This document shows positions 1 to 12,200 of a stretch of DNA of 64,000 nucleotides, piece after piece (position 1 is the first letter of the stretch; every line of letters begins with the position of its first letter). Under the pieces are notes generated by a model. The model was not told the origin of the DNA. It did not search any database and saw nothing but the letters and a program-made list of their open reading frames with translations. A program made the position numbers and the translations under genes. This stretch comes from Arion vulgaris (Eukaryota > Mollusca > Gastropoda > Stylommatophora > Arionidae), in contig CM036756.1 of the NCBI GenBank assembly GCA_020796225.1, forward strand, positions 66,337,152-66,401,151, in the 5' to 3' direction.

Positions 1-214
1 GAGAAGAAAATCCACAAGAGAGCTGATGTGAAGATCATCCTTTTCCTCCACAACACTCGTGTTGAGGGACAAACAGTAAGAAAAAAGACCCCAAAAAAAT
101 AACCAATTTACAATTTATGTATCTGTATATGTCTCAAAGCTTAATCTATATTCAGTTGTGTATCAGTACCGGTTACAAAGTCAGTAATAAATTATAGTAA
201 TTCATTTTCTACAG

Positions 215-283
215 GCCACAACAAAACTTTTGGTAAACTACCCCACAGATTTGAGAGATCAGATACTTGACTACTTGTTTAAG
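215..283 (+). CDS. GALC: GALC exon a
   Basis: Flanked by ACAG and GTATGC. Encodes [20 protein letters not shown] followed by LFK, equivalent to the vertebrate TSRLLVNYP...ILDYLFK segment at the start of the TIM barrel. Phase 0 at both ends. The preceding exon(s), with the signal peptide, are outside the window. Confidence 0.95.
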
Positions 284-3200
284 GTATGCATACATTAGAA
301 CTGTTGCTATTTAGATACCGCTAAAAACTAAAGCAAATCTCAAAAGAACGATTTTCTGGCCAACACTATGTTACCAGTGTCAAACATGGTCAATAAAATC
401 AGCTAATAAGCGGAAAATCATAACGACAGAGATGAGGTGTCTTAGAAGAGCTGCAGGTGTGACAATAAGAGACAAAATTAGAAATGAAGAAATCAGAAGA
501 AGACTGAATGTGAAACCAGTCATGCAATTCATAAAAAACAACAGATTAAACGGTTTGGACATCTGACAAGAATGCCCTGGTATTGACTACCAAAGAGAGC
601 CACGCAGAAAAAGTATAAAGAGTACAAAGCAAGAGGAAGACCACACAAAAGATGGAGTGACAGCATAAAGAACAGCCTTACAAAAATGAATATTAGCATA
701 CAAAGTGCCTTAAAACCAGCACACACAAGAACACTACGTTCCCCCCTCCCCTAATCCCAACAAATCTATAAAGAAGTAAATGGTGGAAGAGAAGAAGAAG
801 CTAGTTGTTCTAGATTGATTATGTTTGGTATGTAATTACCAAAAGTACTGTATATGCAAATAGATGCATTATCAAAGTGTAGCATGTTTAATCAGTATGC
901 ATCTGTGGCTTAGCGGTATTGAGCTCGATCACAGCCCAAGATTACCTGGTTCAAACTCTGCGTCAGGCAATTTGGAAGCAAATTTGTTCCTGTGGATTTA
1001 TACGAATGGTAAAAATAGGCCGCACCGTTCAGAAAGCAATGGCAAACTATGAACGCATAAGTGGTGCCTAGAAAATCAACATCTCATTTACTGTGGTTGA
1101 TGGCAACTTCCTGTAAAGGATACACCACGATTTTCAGCATGCTTAATTGTTAAATAAAAAGTAAAGAACCATTTTAATACCAAGAGTACAAGCAGGCCAG
1201 CACATCCGATTTCTGCGCTGCATTTTATTTACTAGGGTAGCATCCTAGGGCCTACATCAGTCGTCTCTTACGACATGCATTGTAGGTTGCAGTGGTACTA
1301 TTCTTTGCTCCCCTTGTGGGCTCCGGCAACACACTGGCGTTTAGCTTGTTGAAAAGATTCTCAGTCTGTTGTAATCTGAGCTGAGTCTGAATATTACAAC
1401 TTACTCTTTTATATTACAGAAATCAGTACATCATTTCGGTATGTATCAGATTTGATAGAGAATGCAGACAGGAAAACCCAATGGTTGTGGAGGCTGAAGT
1501 TCAGGCATTAATTTCTGAAAACTTTTCTGTGGACGATGTAATAATTAACATACATGGGTCAGTGGTTTGACATGTGCAGAACTCATGGGCTTTCACTGCT
1601 CAAGTCAGAGGCGATGTTGTGAAGGAAGACAGTGGTCGTTTTGCTGTGACTACAAACAGTTTCACTATGGAAATCATGGCAGTAACTAAAGCAATGGTCT
1701 GACTGGAGTCACATATTTTTTAATTCATGCATTTTTTCTCAGTGACTCAATGAATATGCTCAGGAAGATTGTAACAGGCTGGGCTAGAAGACAACGGTTG
1801 AAGTCGCTAAAGATGCCTAGGCTGACAAAAGTCAGTTTTTTATGTGCCAGGGCATGCAGGTGTAAGGCAAAATGAATGCGCAGATAGATTTGCATGTATT
1901 ACTGCTGTAAAAAACTGGTAAGCAATGGTCCATGATGATATTGTGAATTCCCTAAAAGAGAGAGGATGTGTAAATTATTCAAGTAATAGTGGTGAATCTA
2001 CAACCCATACCAGATTGCAAGAATACCAAGTCAAATGTGGTGTAGCTAGACAAGAGCACTATGCTGGAAGCCAAAGAAAAGTAGTACACCAACTTAGAAC
2101 TAGTGTTGTTAGTTGCCATTCGCTGAGAAACTTACTGAGGAGGAGATCGGAGCATACAATAAACAGATAAAATAATAAACTGAGTTTCACAGAGCCATTA
2201 GAAAGTGGCAGCAATGGTTTTAACTTTCATTTCAACGTTGAAATAGCGGTCCTGTATGTTCCATTTTACTTGGAGCCTGGCCTACCACATGTTCTAGTTA
2301 GAAAACCCTGGTCAGATTGTTCACCATGATGCACTGACCCTTCTATGTATATATCACCATCCCTACTGTAGTCAGTAATCAGCTGACTAATTTTGAGGTC
2401 AGCATTTCCATTGTCTCAATCTATACATTCTCTACCAAGAATAATGATAACATTGTGAAAGTTTTTAATGGTCCTATCAAATTGAAGTTATTCGTCTCTT
2501 TCTTTGACAGTTTTGCTTTTAACACTACTTTTAATTACGTCTCTGTTATCTTTCATTTATCAGTTACAGCTAAATTTCTTCTTACATCTTCATTGCCACT
2601 CCTAATTTTTATTTTTAATGATATATTTTCAGCCCAACTTTGGAGCAGCACTGCACATCTTAAAAGTAGAAATTGGCGGTGATGTTCAAAGTACCGGTAT
2701 GTTCTAACATTTTTAAAATGCTAAATAATTTGTGTATCCAAATTTCCTCACCCCTTTCCCAATGTAAAATAGATATTATTTTGTATGTGAATACATTTTG
2801 TATTTATGGTCATACTATAATAATAATAATAATTCCTCTCGTACCGTTATATGTTACTTAGGGCCTGCAAGTAATTTCTCCATACCGCTCTATCCTGGGC
2901 AACTCGCTCAATCTCCTCCATGGAACTGAGACCAATATTTCCTGCCTCTCTCAGCAAAGTTTGTTTCAGGGTCTCTTTGGGTCAACCTCTCTTTCTTGAA
3001 CCCTTTGCATCCCACTTCAATGCCTGCTTTGATATTTGTTGATCTTTCTTCTTCTTCGATCGTTCTAGGCCTGTTTTAATCATTCTCATTGTGATATATA
3101 AACAGCCAAACATCAGAACGTGATGTACGTGCACCAGCCTTCAGCAACTATTTGAGCTCAGTTGCTTATCCTTCGGTGGGGTGTTCGATTTCAGCCAGCT

Positions 3201-6200
3201 TTTGATTTACTAGGGTGAGCTTTCCCTAGGGTTCGATTAGCTTTTCCGTATTTTTGGGCTTTGTGATCTACGCCGGGACAGTGAGTTACGCTGTTTATGC
3301 CCGTTCTGACTGAGAAATATTTCTCGGGGCTTGTAAGCTTATCCTCGGACGGCGTCTTACTCGTATAAGACACCGTGTAAAGTATCGGCCTTCGCCAATG
3401 TTCAGACCCGACCTTCCTGTCTGATCCATGCATTGTCGGCCTTGCTTTACCGTACATTTTTAGTTTGATCCGGAGAAGGAACATTCTCAGCCTTTTCTAG
3501 ACACGCATTGGTACGTGGCAATTTGCAATTAACCTCGAAGCACTGGCATGGGGCCGAGTACAAACAATGTAGAGGGTCGTTTCAGTCGGCACTATCAGCG
3601 TAACTGAGGATTTTGCGCTCGCCGCCATCACCGCCCCAGTTATTCCGGGATGTTAGTTACGACTGCAATCGAACCTTGCCCGGTTGCCCCAAGGCTGGCA
3701 GTTCCGTTAGGCATCACCAACCTCAGTTCTTCCGGGGATGTTAATTTTTAATCGCACAGTACCTTGCACGGTTTTCCCAGGGCGGGTAGTTTTGTTATGC
3801 ACTGAACGCAACTTGTTCTTTTGTGCTCGGCAAACCTTGCCCAGTACATGTGTCTGCACCAGGCTACCGATGCGGGTCAGCTGCAATCTTCTCTCGCACC
3901 GACACGAGGGTAGACTTTTATTCGTTACGGTCCTGTCTTATTTGTTCTTGCCGACGGGCTGGCAATGTTTGCCCCCTCTTCAGGGCTTCGAGCTTCGCCC
4001 TACTTGGGCATACGTTTGGTCACTGGATGCACCTCTCATCCATGTCAGAGACGTTTCGTTGCTGCTTCTTTGCGTTCAGGGACTTGGGCAATATCTTGTT
4101 GGACATCGGTCAGGAGATTTGTGCATTTTCTTTGTATGTATCTTTATTGTATTTCCGTAATTGCACTGCTACCACTACCAGTAGTTTTCTCCCCGATCCC
4201 TGCCCCTCTTAGCCAGACCGGAGCCAGAGTCTGTTTCCAGGGTCACCGCGTGGAGGTTGGGGGCAGGGTCTTGGTTATCGCGCCCCCTCGCTAACCCTGG
4301 CTCATGTTACTACCATGACCTCATGAGCCTTTTGAGTTGAACCTCGACTGATTTAATGAGCCATTCGCGGTTTCACCGTGAGACAGTGTGAACTTAGACA
4401 TGCATGGCTTAATCTTTGAGACAAGCATATGACTACTGGCAGGATCAACCAGATAGCTGTCATGGACGAGACTGGACCGACAATGCTCGGGGTAGGAGAC
4501 AGCGCTCTGCGCAGAGCGGATCCCGACGTCCCGGCGAAAATGCGAATTGAGCGAACGACCGAGCGCTGCTTACACAGATTTGCTGGCAAGACTTGCGCCT
4601 CGCCAAGCAAAGAACGACACCATGTTACTACCTGTGGACCCACAAGCTCGTTGCGAGAGCCGGGCCTTTAACGAGACCACCGTCGAGCGTTTAAAATTTT
4701 AGACTGGCTGCATCACATCGCGACCGAGAAACTCCGATACACGGACACACACACACCACCAATAAGACTACGCGCGCGAGCGAGCGAGTCTTAATAGCAG
4801 ACGCTACCTTGTCCCTTATTCGCTGGAAGCCTCGTTCGCGTGAAAAGCGAGAGGCACGCGCAGCCGTTAGAGACTATGCACGCAATTGGTTATCGACACT
4901 GGGGAACCGCGTTCGCTGACTGGCTCGCCCGTCCGGTTATTTTCAAACCGGGGAGGCACAGTTTGCAGACGCACAACCCAGATATTCGTTGATCATTTAT
5001 CCTCAAGGTGTGCTCAACATATCTCCATCTTCTCTTTTTTATGGTCATACTATACACATACTTAATTTTTTATTTTGTAAAATATCTAACACCAGTGAAG
5101 GGAACAACCTTAGGAAACAAATTTCTTTTTGCCGATGCTCAGGCAATCGTATCAACAACAGAGGAACAGCTACAGCAACACATTAACAGACTTCAGTTAA
5201 CATGCAATGAATACAGTATGAGAATAAACAGTGACAAAAACGAAGTAATGACACTTGCTAGAGAGGAAAACACGCTACCAATATCTCCATTGACAAACGT
5301 CAATTAAAGCAAGTCGAAGACTTTACATACATAGGGAGCATTTATTCAGCAAATGGAATAACTAACGAAGTCCAACATAGATGCAATAAATCATATTAAA
5401 TTATAGAACAACTGGCACTAATTTTGAAATGTAACATGTCACCATGAACACTAAAAGAGCATTGTACAACACAATCTTTCTCCCAACATTATGCAATCAG
5501 TGCTATATTCTTTATAATATAGGATATTTTATAGCCACCCACCTCATATCATTATAGAACCACTTTTTTTGTAAGATAGAAAATATTTCAACCACCTTAT
5601 ATAGTCACTTCTTTATAATATAGATGGAACTGAAGCATCTCATATGCATCATATTTGGGATGAGAACTATGAGAGAGGTTACGAGTGGTGGCTGATGAAG
5701 GAGGCAAAAAAGGTAAAGTTGCATGTAGAAGATCCATAACAAAAGGCACAAAATCTAATAGTATTCCTTTTGGGCAACTTTAATATTTGTTTGCCTTGGC
5801 ATTGGTATAACTAAATGGTTACTGTACTGGTATCTTAACTCGTTACTCTGATTATGGTATAGATCATTCTAATATGCTCAGCTATACATGAGTTTCTGGA
5901 CAAGCTATGCTAATGAAATAAAATTATGAGGAAAAGCTTGCCATATTGCTTTCAGATGTCTAGACCTAGTACTGTTGTAGCAGTCCGGCAGAAACTTCGC
6001 TACTGACAAGGTCTACATGCTCCTAAAGCACCACTGTCCAATCTACTTTAAAAAAAATGTAAACAAACTCCTTTCACTGTATGAAAAAGCAACAAAAAAG
6101 CCAAATTCAAGTCACTATCAACTGATATAGACATAACTAGAATATAATCTAGGTTTTATATTTACAAAGCAGCACTGCTTTCAACTCTCACAAGTTTGGC

Positions 6201-9200
6201 TTAAATAATATCAGTATTTATTATACAGAAATCAGCATAAGTCATTGTGAGGCAATGATAATCTGATCTATATGTACTTAATATGCAACATTTTAAGTTA
6301 TTTAATTAACAATAAAATGATGTCATTTACCTTAAGTTTAATTACAATTATGGTCCACTCCTCCCTCTGGTACTGCACATCTGCTTCAATAAAATGTAAT
6401 CATCTCTCAAAGTATCATCTCCGGTGGGGGTTAACTTCTACCTTGTTCATTTTCAAGACTTCCACACCGCCTTTCTTCAGATACTTCGCTGAAGGTTTCA
6501 GGGCATAGGTGTGTATGTGCAAGAGTCACAGACACCCGACAGAGTAAATCAAGGGTCTGATAGCGCACTCCCTACTTTATGGATTTTGGTTTTAATCCCA
6601 ATCTCTCTGGTCTAAAATTTCACAGCTTAACAGTTTAACCTCTGCATGATGTTGCAAAGATACATATATTCTCCTTGATTTAACATTCAATCAGTGCATC
6701 ACCGGCAGCCCCTGTAGAACTCTACTCTCAGAGAATTCTGTATACAATTATCTTTTATGACCAAACGACTTGTTATTAGTCACCAGAGACTAATTTCAAA
6801 AGTCTCGCTCTTAAACTGCAGTTTGATTATTTAAGTCTATTTGTACGTGTAGATCATGTATGGCTCTTCAGATACATCAATAGTGAATCTTAAACACATT
6901 ATATGAGAACTACCTTTAGTCATCAACTAGATTTGCATCAAATCACCTCTTGTATTACATGCCAAGTCTCTTAGATAACTCTATATGAGTAAAGGATACA
7001 GTCCTATATCTTCGACTGTCAACTCGCTGAAGTTGCTATCACCAACCGTCCAAGTCTCTGTCTCTCTGTGTAACTCTTGTGGTACTTGTTGTTTGGTCAA
7101 TTGTCTGAGTTAATATATATTTCACCTGAACTCAAACAAAACTCACCTCTCTCCACTCACAAATGATAAGTCGTGACTCATGAGATTTATGAAGCTCTCC
7201 CCATCATTTTTAACTGGTCAGCATGGTAGTTGTTCAGTAGATCTAAAACTATTACCACAACTGACCCTCATTGACAGACAATACTATCACACTGTGAGGT
7301 ATTTAATACTTGACACTACTGCGACATTACATGCTATGTCACCCGAGTGGTTACTGGGGCTCAAATTTGGGGTGTAAAGAATAGAAACACTGTTACCTGC
7401 CACGCATGTCGTAAGAGGCGACTAAGGAGGCTTGGATGAAATCGGATGCACATGTCCTAATTGTGTAGAAGTCAACCTGCTGCCTTGCAGGATGGCTGGG
7501 GACAGCCAAAGGCTAACGGAGAGCGAACTCAGTAAACGCTGGCGGAATCCAGACACATCGCCAAAGGATAAGCACCAGTGCTCCAAATGGGGCTGAAGGT
7601 GTGACGACACCCACCCATACTAAGGCTGCATGAATCAGATTTACACATGAATAAATTTATGGAGAGATCTGGTACATCGGTCTTTTAGGTGATCACGAGA
7701 GAGAGATATATATATACCAATGTCTGGGATGTAAAGATGACTGGTGTGATGTTGACCATATCACCTATACAGTTCAAAATACAGATCTAATACCATATTC
7801 CACAATATACTGCATGATATAAAAAAGGGGTTCTTTACTGTTTTGCATACTAATGTATGTTGTCATTTTCTATGTCAGAGAAACCCAGACATCAAGCTGT
7901 ATGGTTTACCTTGGGGATTTCCAGGTTGGGTAGGTCAAGGTACTCAGTCTCCCTACACAAATGTCAGTGTTGTAGCTGAATACATTGTCAAGTGGATCTC
8001 TGGTGCCAAAGTTCATCATAATTTGACTATTGATTATATTGGAGTAAGTATTGATTGATTTTATAAATTATTAGACAGTTTAAGAGGGCATCGTTTCTTT
8101 TCTAAATATTAGATTTATTATAAGGTTTCTTATTTTGTATTTCATGCTAACCATCAACACAAATGAGAGCTGCGGTACCCAGTTGTTAGTGAACTCACTT
8201 CTCGAGGCTGGTGGTCAGGGTTCAGCTCCCATAGTGGGCGTGAAATTTTCCCGGGCCGTGATGGCTCTCAGGTCGACCCAGCCTCAACTGGGTATCAGAC
8301 ATGCTCTGGGAAGTAAAGGTGGCCGGTGTGATGCTGACCACATCACCCATCGCGTGCCGATGGTCAATGAAAAATACAGGCCTAACACTGTATTGCCCTA
8401 TGTACCCCAAGGTATAAAAGGGTTTCTTTACTTTACTTACATCAACACAAAGGTTGCTATGTACAGAGCATGTGTTTTGATCACCATGTTGTATGCCACT
8501 GAATTTGGGACAGTACATAAGTAACAGCATCTGTCCCTTCAATTTGCTAGTGTCTATTCTATGTTGTTTGTTAAGTGATACAGATATATTGTCTCAGTCT
8601 CCTTGCAAATCAACACAAATGACTTCAGTGTTTTTTGTGTCAATCCAGACACATGACATAATAACTTCCTTCCTGTTTCCTTTTGTTTGTTTGTATTTCA
8701 GTTCATGTAATCTTGTTCTTGTATACTTTGCTGGATAAAGACATTTTGGTTGACATGTTCATTTAGTTTGTTATTGTACTTTGTAAAGCTACCTTACTAT
8801 ATATTTTCATCTTTCTAACATTCATGATTCAGAATTATTTGATCATTAGTTGTAATATCATAAATTCTGCCCATGACTAGTGGAGTTTGGGAAGGGGAGT
8901 TCTTCTTCTTCCCCCTTCACCCCTAGGGAAACAGGTCCGCAACCAAGGCCTTCCAAGCCCGTCTATCCAAGTCCATCTTTTCCTGATCTCTCCACTCTCT
9001 CCCCATTTTCTTGCATTCCTTCTCCAACTCCCATCTCTAGGTGTTCATGGGTCTTCCCCTACCTCTATTGCCTTGGGGGTTCCATCGGAGAGCTAGCAGA
9101 TAGGGGAGTTAGCAAGTAATAAAACTATCATTCAGGTGTTCCTATACTGTTTTTTGTTCCAGATTTGGAATGAACATGCTTACAGTATAGATTGTATTAA

Positions 9201-12200
9201 GGTAAGCTGGACATATTATTTTGTAATCGTATAGTGGGGATTCATTTGTGTTAGGATTTTCCATAATAATGTATGAATTATATTTATGTACTATAAAATA
9301 TGAGATTACCTAGTAAAGTTGTGGAACATAATATTTTTTGTGAAGAACAGTTACTCTCTGTTAGCACAGAAAATAATTAGTTTAGTTTAGTTTAGTCATC
9401 GGATCACCATCACTGCACATCGAACAAATTAGTCCATAAGTGCTCCGATCTCTCCTCAGTATGTCCATCAGCGTGTGGCGACTAACGACACCGGTTCTTT
9501 GTTGGTTTACAATTCTTCTTTGTCTGCCAGCATAGCGTTCTTGTCGAGCTACACCACACTTAACTTTGAGTTCTTGCAGTCTGGTTAGTGTTGTGGATTC
9601 ACCGCTATTACGTGAATCATGTACACGCCTCTCTCCCTTAAGGAATTGATAATATCAGCCTGGTCCATTGCTCGTCCGCTTTGGACAGCAGCCATACCTG
9701 CAAGCCTATCCGCACGTTCATTCCCCTTACACCTGCATGCCCTGGCACAAAAATAAAACTGATCTTTGTCAGCTTAGACCTCCCCAGCGATTCTATCCAA
9801 TGTCTCCTAGCCCATCCTGTTTCAATCTTCCTGAGCATACTCATTGAGTCACTGAGAAAACATGCATGGATAAAAGTCTGTGATTCTAGCCAAATCATCG
9901 CTTTGGTAACCGCCATGATTTCCATAGTGAGACTGCTCATAGTCACGGTAAAACCACCACTGTCTTCCTTCACAACATCACCTCCAACCTGAGCAGTGAA
10001 AGCCCACGAGCTCCGCACATGTCGAATCACCGAACCATCCGTATAAATGATTACATCATGCTCAGATGCGTTCTCAGAAATTAATGCCTGAACCTCTGCC
10101 TCCACGACAAGTGGGTTGTGTTGCCTGCATTCTTTATCAAGTTCGATGCATACAGAAAAGGATGTAGCGATTCCTGTTGGCACTGGTATCCATTCTTCAC
10201 CGGGATCAATATCTTCAAGTGTACACACCTGTTCAATACAGTCCTCGGCCTGACCCATCCAAGATTTTCCTCTTTTTAACCTATTTCCTTTTGTCTCTTT
10301 ATTTCCAAGTGCAGAGGATGTTGTGTGTCAGCATTGACTCGAAGGTATGCTCGTGCACGGCTCATCAGTATTCTATACTCCATAGTAGGATAGCCAAGGA
10401 GATAGCGCATCGCCCTGCACGACGTGTCTTTAGTGCAACCAAGTATAATGCGCATCGCCTCGTTCTGTATTCTTTTCAGTCGTTCTATCTGACTATGACT
10501 GAGAGTCAGAATCGCCAGCGCATACTCAAGCACAGAAAGGACCAGACCCTGGTATAAAAGACAAAGATGGCGCTGTTCACAATCCGCCGCAGCCATTACC
10601 CTCATTGCCAGCAAACCTTTCCTCGCCTTCATTATCACATGAGCTATGTGTTCCGTAAAAGCTAGACTACGATCAAAACGCAGCCCCAGGTATTTCATAG
10701 ACTGAGATCGCTCCACCACCTCTGAACACAAATTGTTGACGACGTGGTTGTTTAAAGAGAACCATGTCACCGCTGCTTTTGTGGGGTTGACCAATACTCC
10801 TGCTTCAACGCACCATCTTCCTATGCGGTCGAGTTCTGACTGAAGTTCCTCCACAAGCTGTTCTCTATCCTTGCCCTGACGATACACCAACACATCATCT
10901 GCATATGACATTGTCCTTCCTCTACCCGTGATCTGCTCTTTTGTGATGCTCACAGTATAGGCATTGAACAACACCTGAGATAATGGTGACCCCTGTGGTA
11001 AGCCAGGGTGGATTGTTGTTGGTGATGACGCCCAACTGCCACATTTAAACACTATCTTTCGCTGGAAGAGGGCCGCAAAGATCCAATTGAGGAGGAATGG
11101 GCTGATATTGAGTTCAGTCAGCTGCACCATTAAAAATGCAACGGCACTCTATTATAGGCATCTTCAAGGTCAATTGCAGCAGCACATGTCTCAATGCCCG
11201 AGTGAAAACCCTCATAGACATCGTAGGCGAACACCGCTGCGTTACGCCATGTCTCTCTTTATGGACGGTACCCTCCAAGGGTGGGTGGAAGGAGACGTAA
11301 CCTCTCTAGTTGGCAGGATATTTTCCTGGCAATTATTTTCTCCAGCAACTTGCCTATTGTATTCTGCATGGTGATTACCCGATAGCCCTGAATTTTTGTG
11401 TGGTCTTCGGCAGAGGTACCAGGTAGCTGTGCAACCATTCTTCGTTGATTATTGCAGTCGAAATGCTTTTGTTGTAGATGCCAGCCAGTTCTTCCCACTC
11501 CCCATCAGACAATTCGCCAATGTCACCATATCGTATGCCATCTGGACCAGGTGCACTGTTTTTTGCTCTCCATACAGCATCCTTGATTTCCTCCACCATC
11601 ACCAAATCATCTACATCTAATTCCTGGTTCTTACATTTAGCTGCAATGGATTGTCTTGCAGTGTTTTGCCCTACAATGTCTTTCTGGTCACTCTGTTCTA
11701 AATAGTGCGCAAACAGAGCCCTACCCTTGTTTTCATCTGTCCTCTGCCAGGTAAGATCCAAGCTCTGGAAGTCAATAACACACTGATTCTTTACTGTACC
11801 ATTCATACTTCTGTGCAATCGCCAGAACAGATTCAACGATTTGTCATTGCCCACACGTTGACAGAACTCAGCCCACTTCTCACTTTTTACCATCCTTGCA
11901 AGAGCTTTGAAACACCCTGTTTTATTATTCATTTCTTGTTTCAACTGCAAGATGTCAGCAGGATGGGTAGTTCCATTTTTTCCTGGCAGTTTGCCACCTC
12001 CTAACAGCACACCGCTTGTCTATCCACGCCTTCTCCACCTCGTCATCCCACCATGGTGGCTGTTCCCAACGTTTACTACTGTTGGTGTGCTTGCCTCGTT
12101 GACACACCTTATTCTACTGACAACGTCTTGCCCTGTGGTGTCGTACTGGAAAGAGTGCGTTACTGGCCTGTGTTGTTTTGATCTACCTTTGTTCACCAGT

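Larger units (their letters stand above)
2820..5037 (-). mobile_element. LINE-5 3' end, split by the X/18S insertion
   Basis: Minus-strand 3' terminal fragment of a LINE whose fuller copy is at 58242-59344. The two parts (2820-3044 and 4995-5037) abut when the insert is removed. The tail is (ATT)n. The whole block is flanked by a perfect 17-bp target-site duplication, TTTATGGTCATACTATA, at 2803-2819 and 5038-5054. Confidence 0.9.

Noticed and set aside
3191..3484. 97-codon open frame on the minus strand as a small gene
   Set aside because: Lies inside non-coding repeat family X in a GC-rich stretch; no domain, no start context, not conserved in the other X copy.
3738..4294. Three overlapping plus-strand open frames (140, 129 and 109 codons)
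   Set aside because: GC-rich repeat-family sequence antisense to the X element; overlapping frames are a composition effect.
4429..4671. 80-codon open frame across the 18S start
   Set aside because: Antisense to conserved rRNA and ETS; open by chance.
4339..4980. A functional rDNA locus
   Set aside because: Only ~117 nt of 18S present, joined to a dispersed repeat and flanked by target-site duplications.
8222..8542. 106-codon minus-strand open frame
   Set aside because: Antisense to SINE E.
9681..9992. Plus-strand open frames over 9681-12428
   Set aside because: Shadows of the minus-strand LINE-1 RNase H, RT and endonuclease frames.
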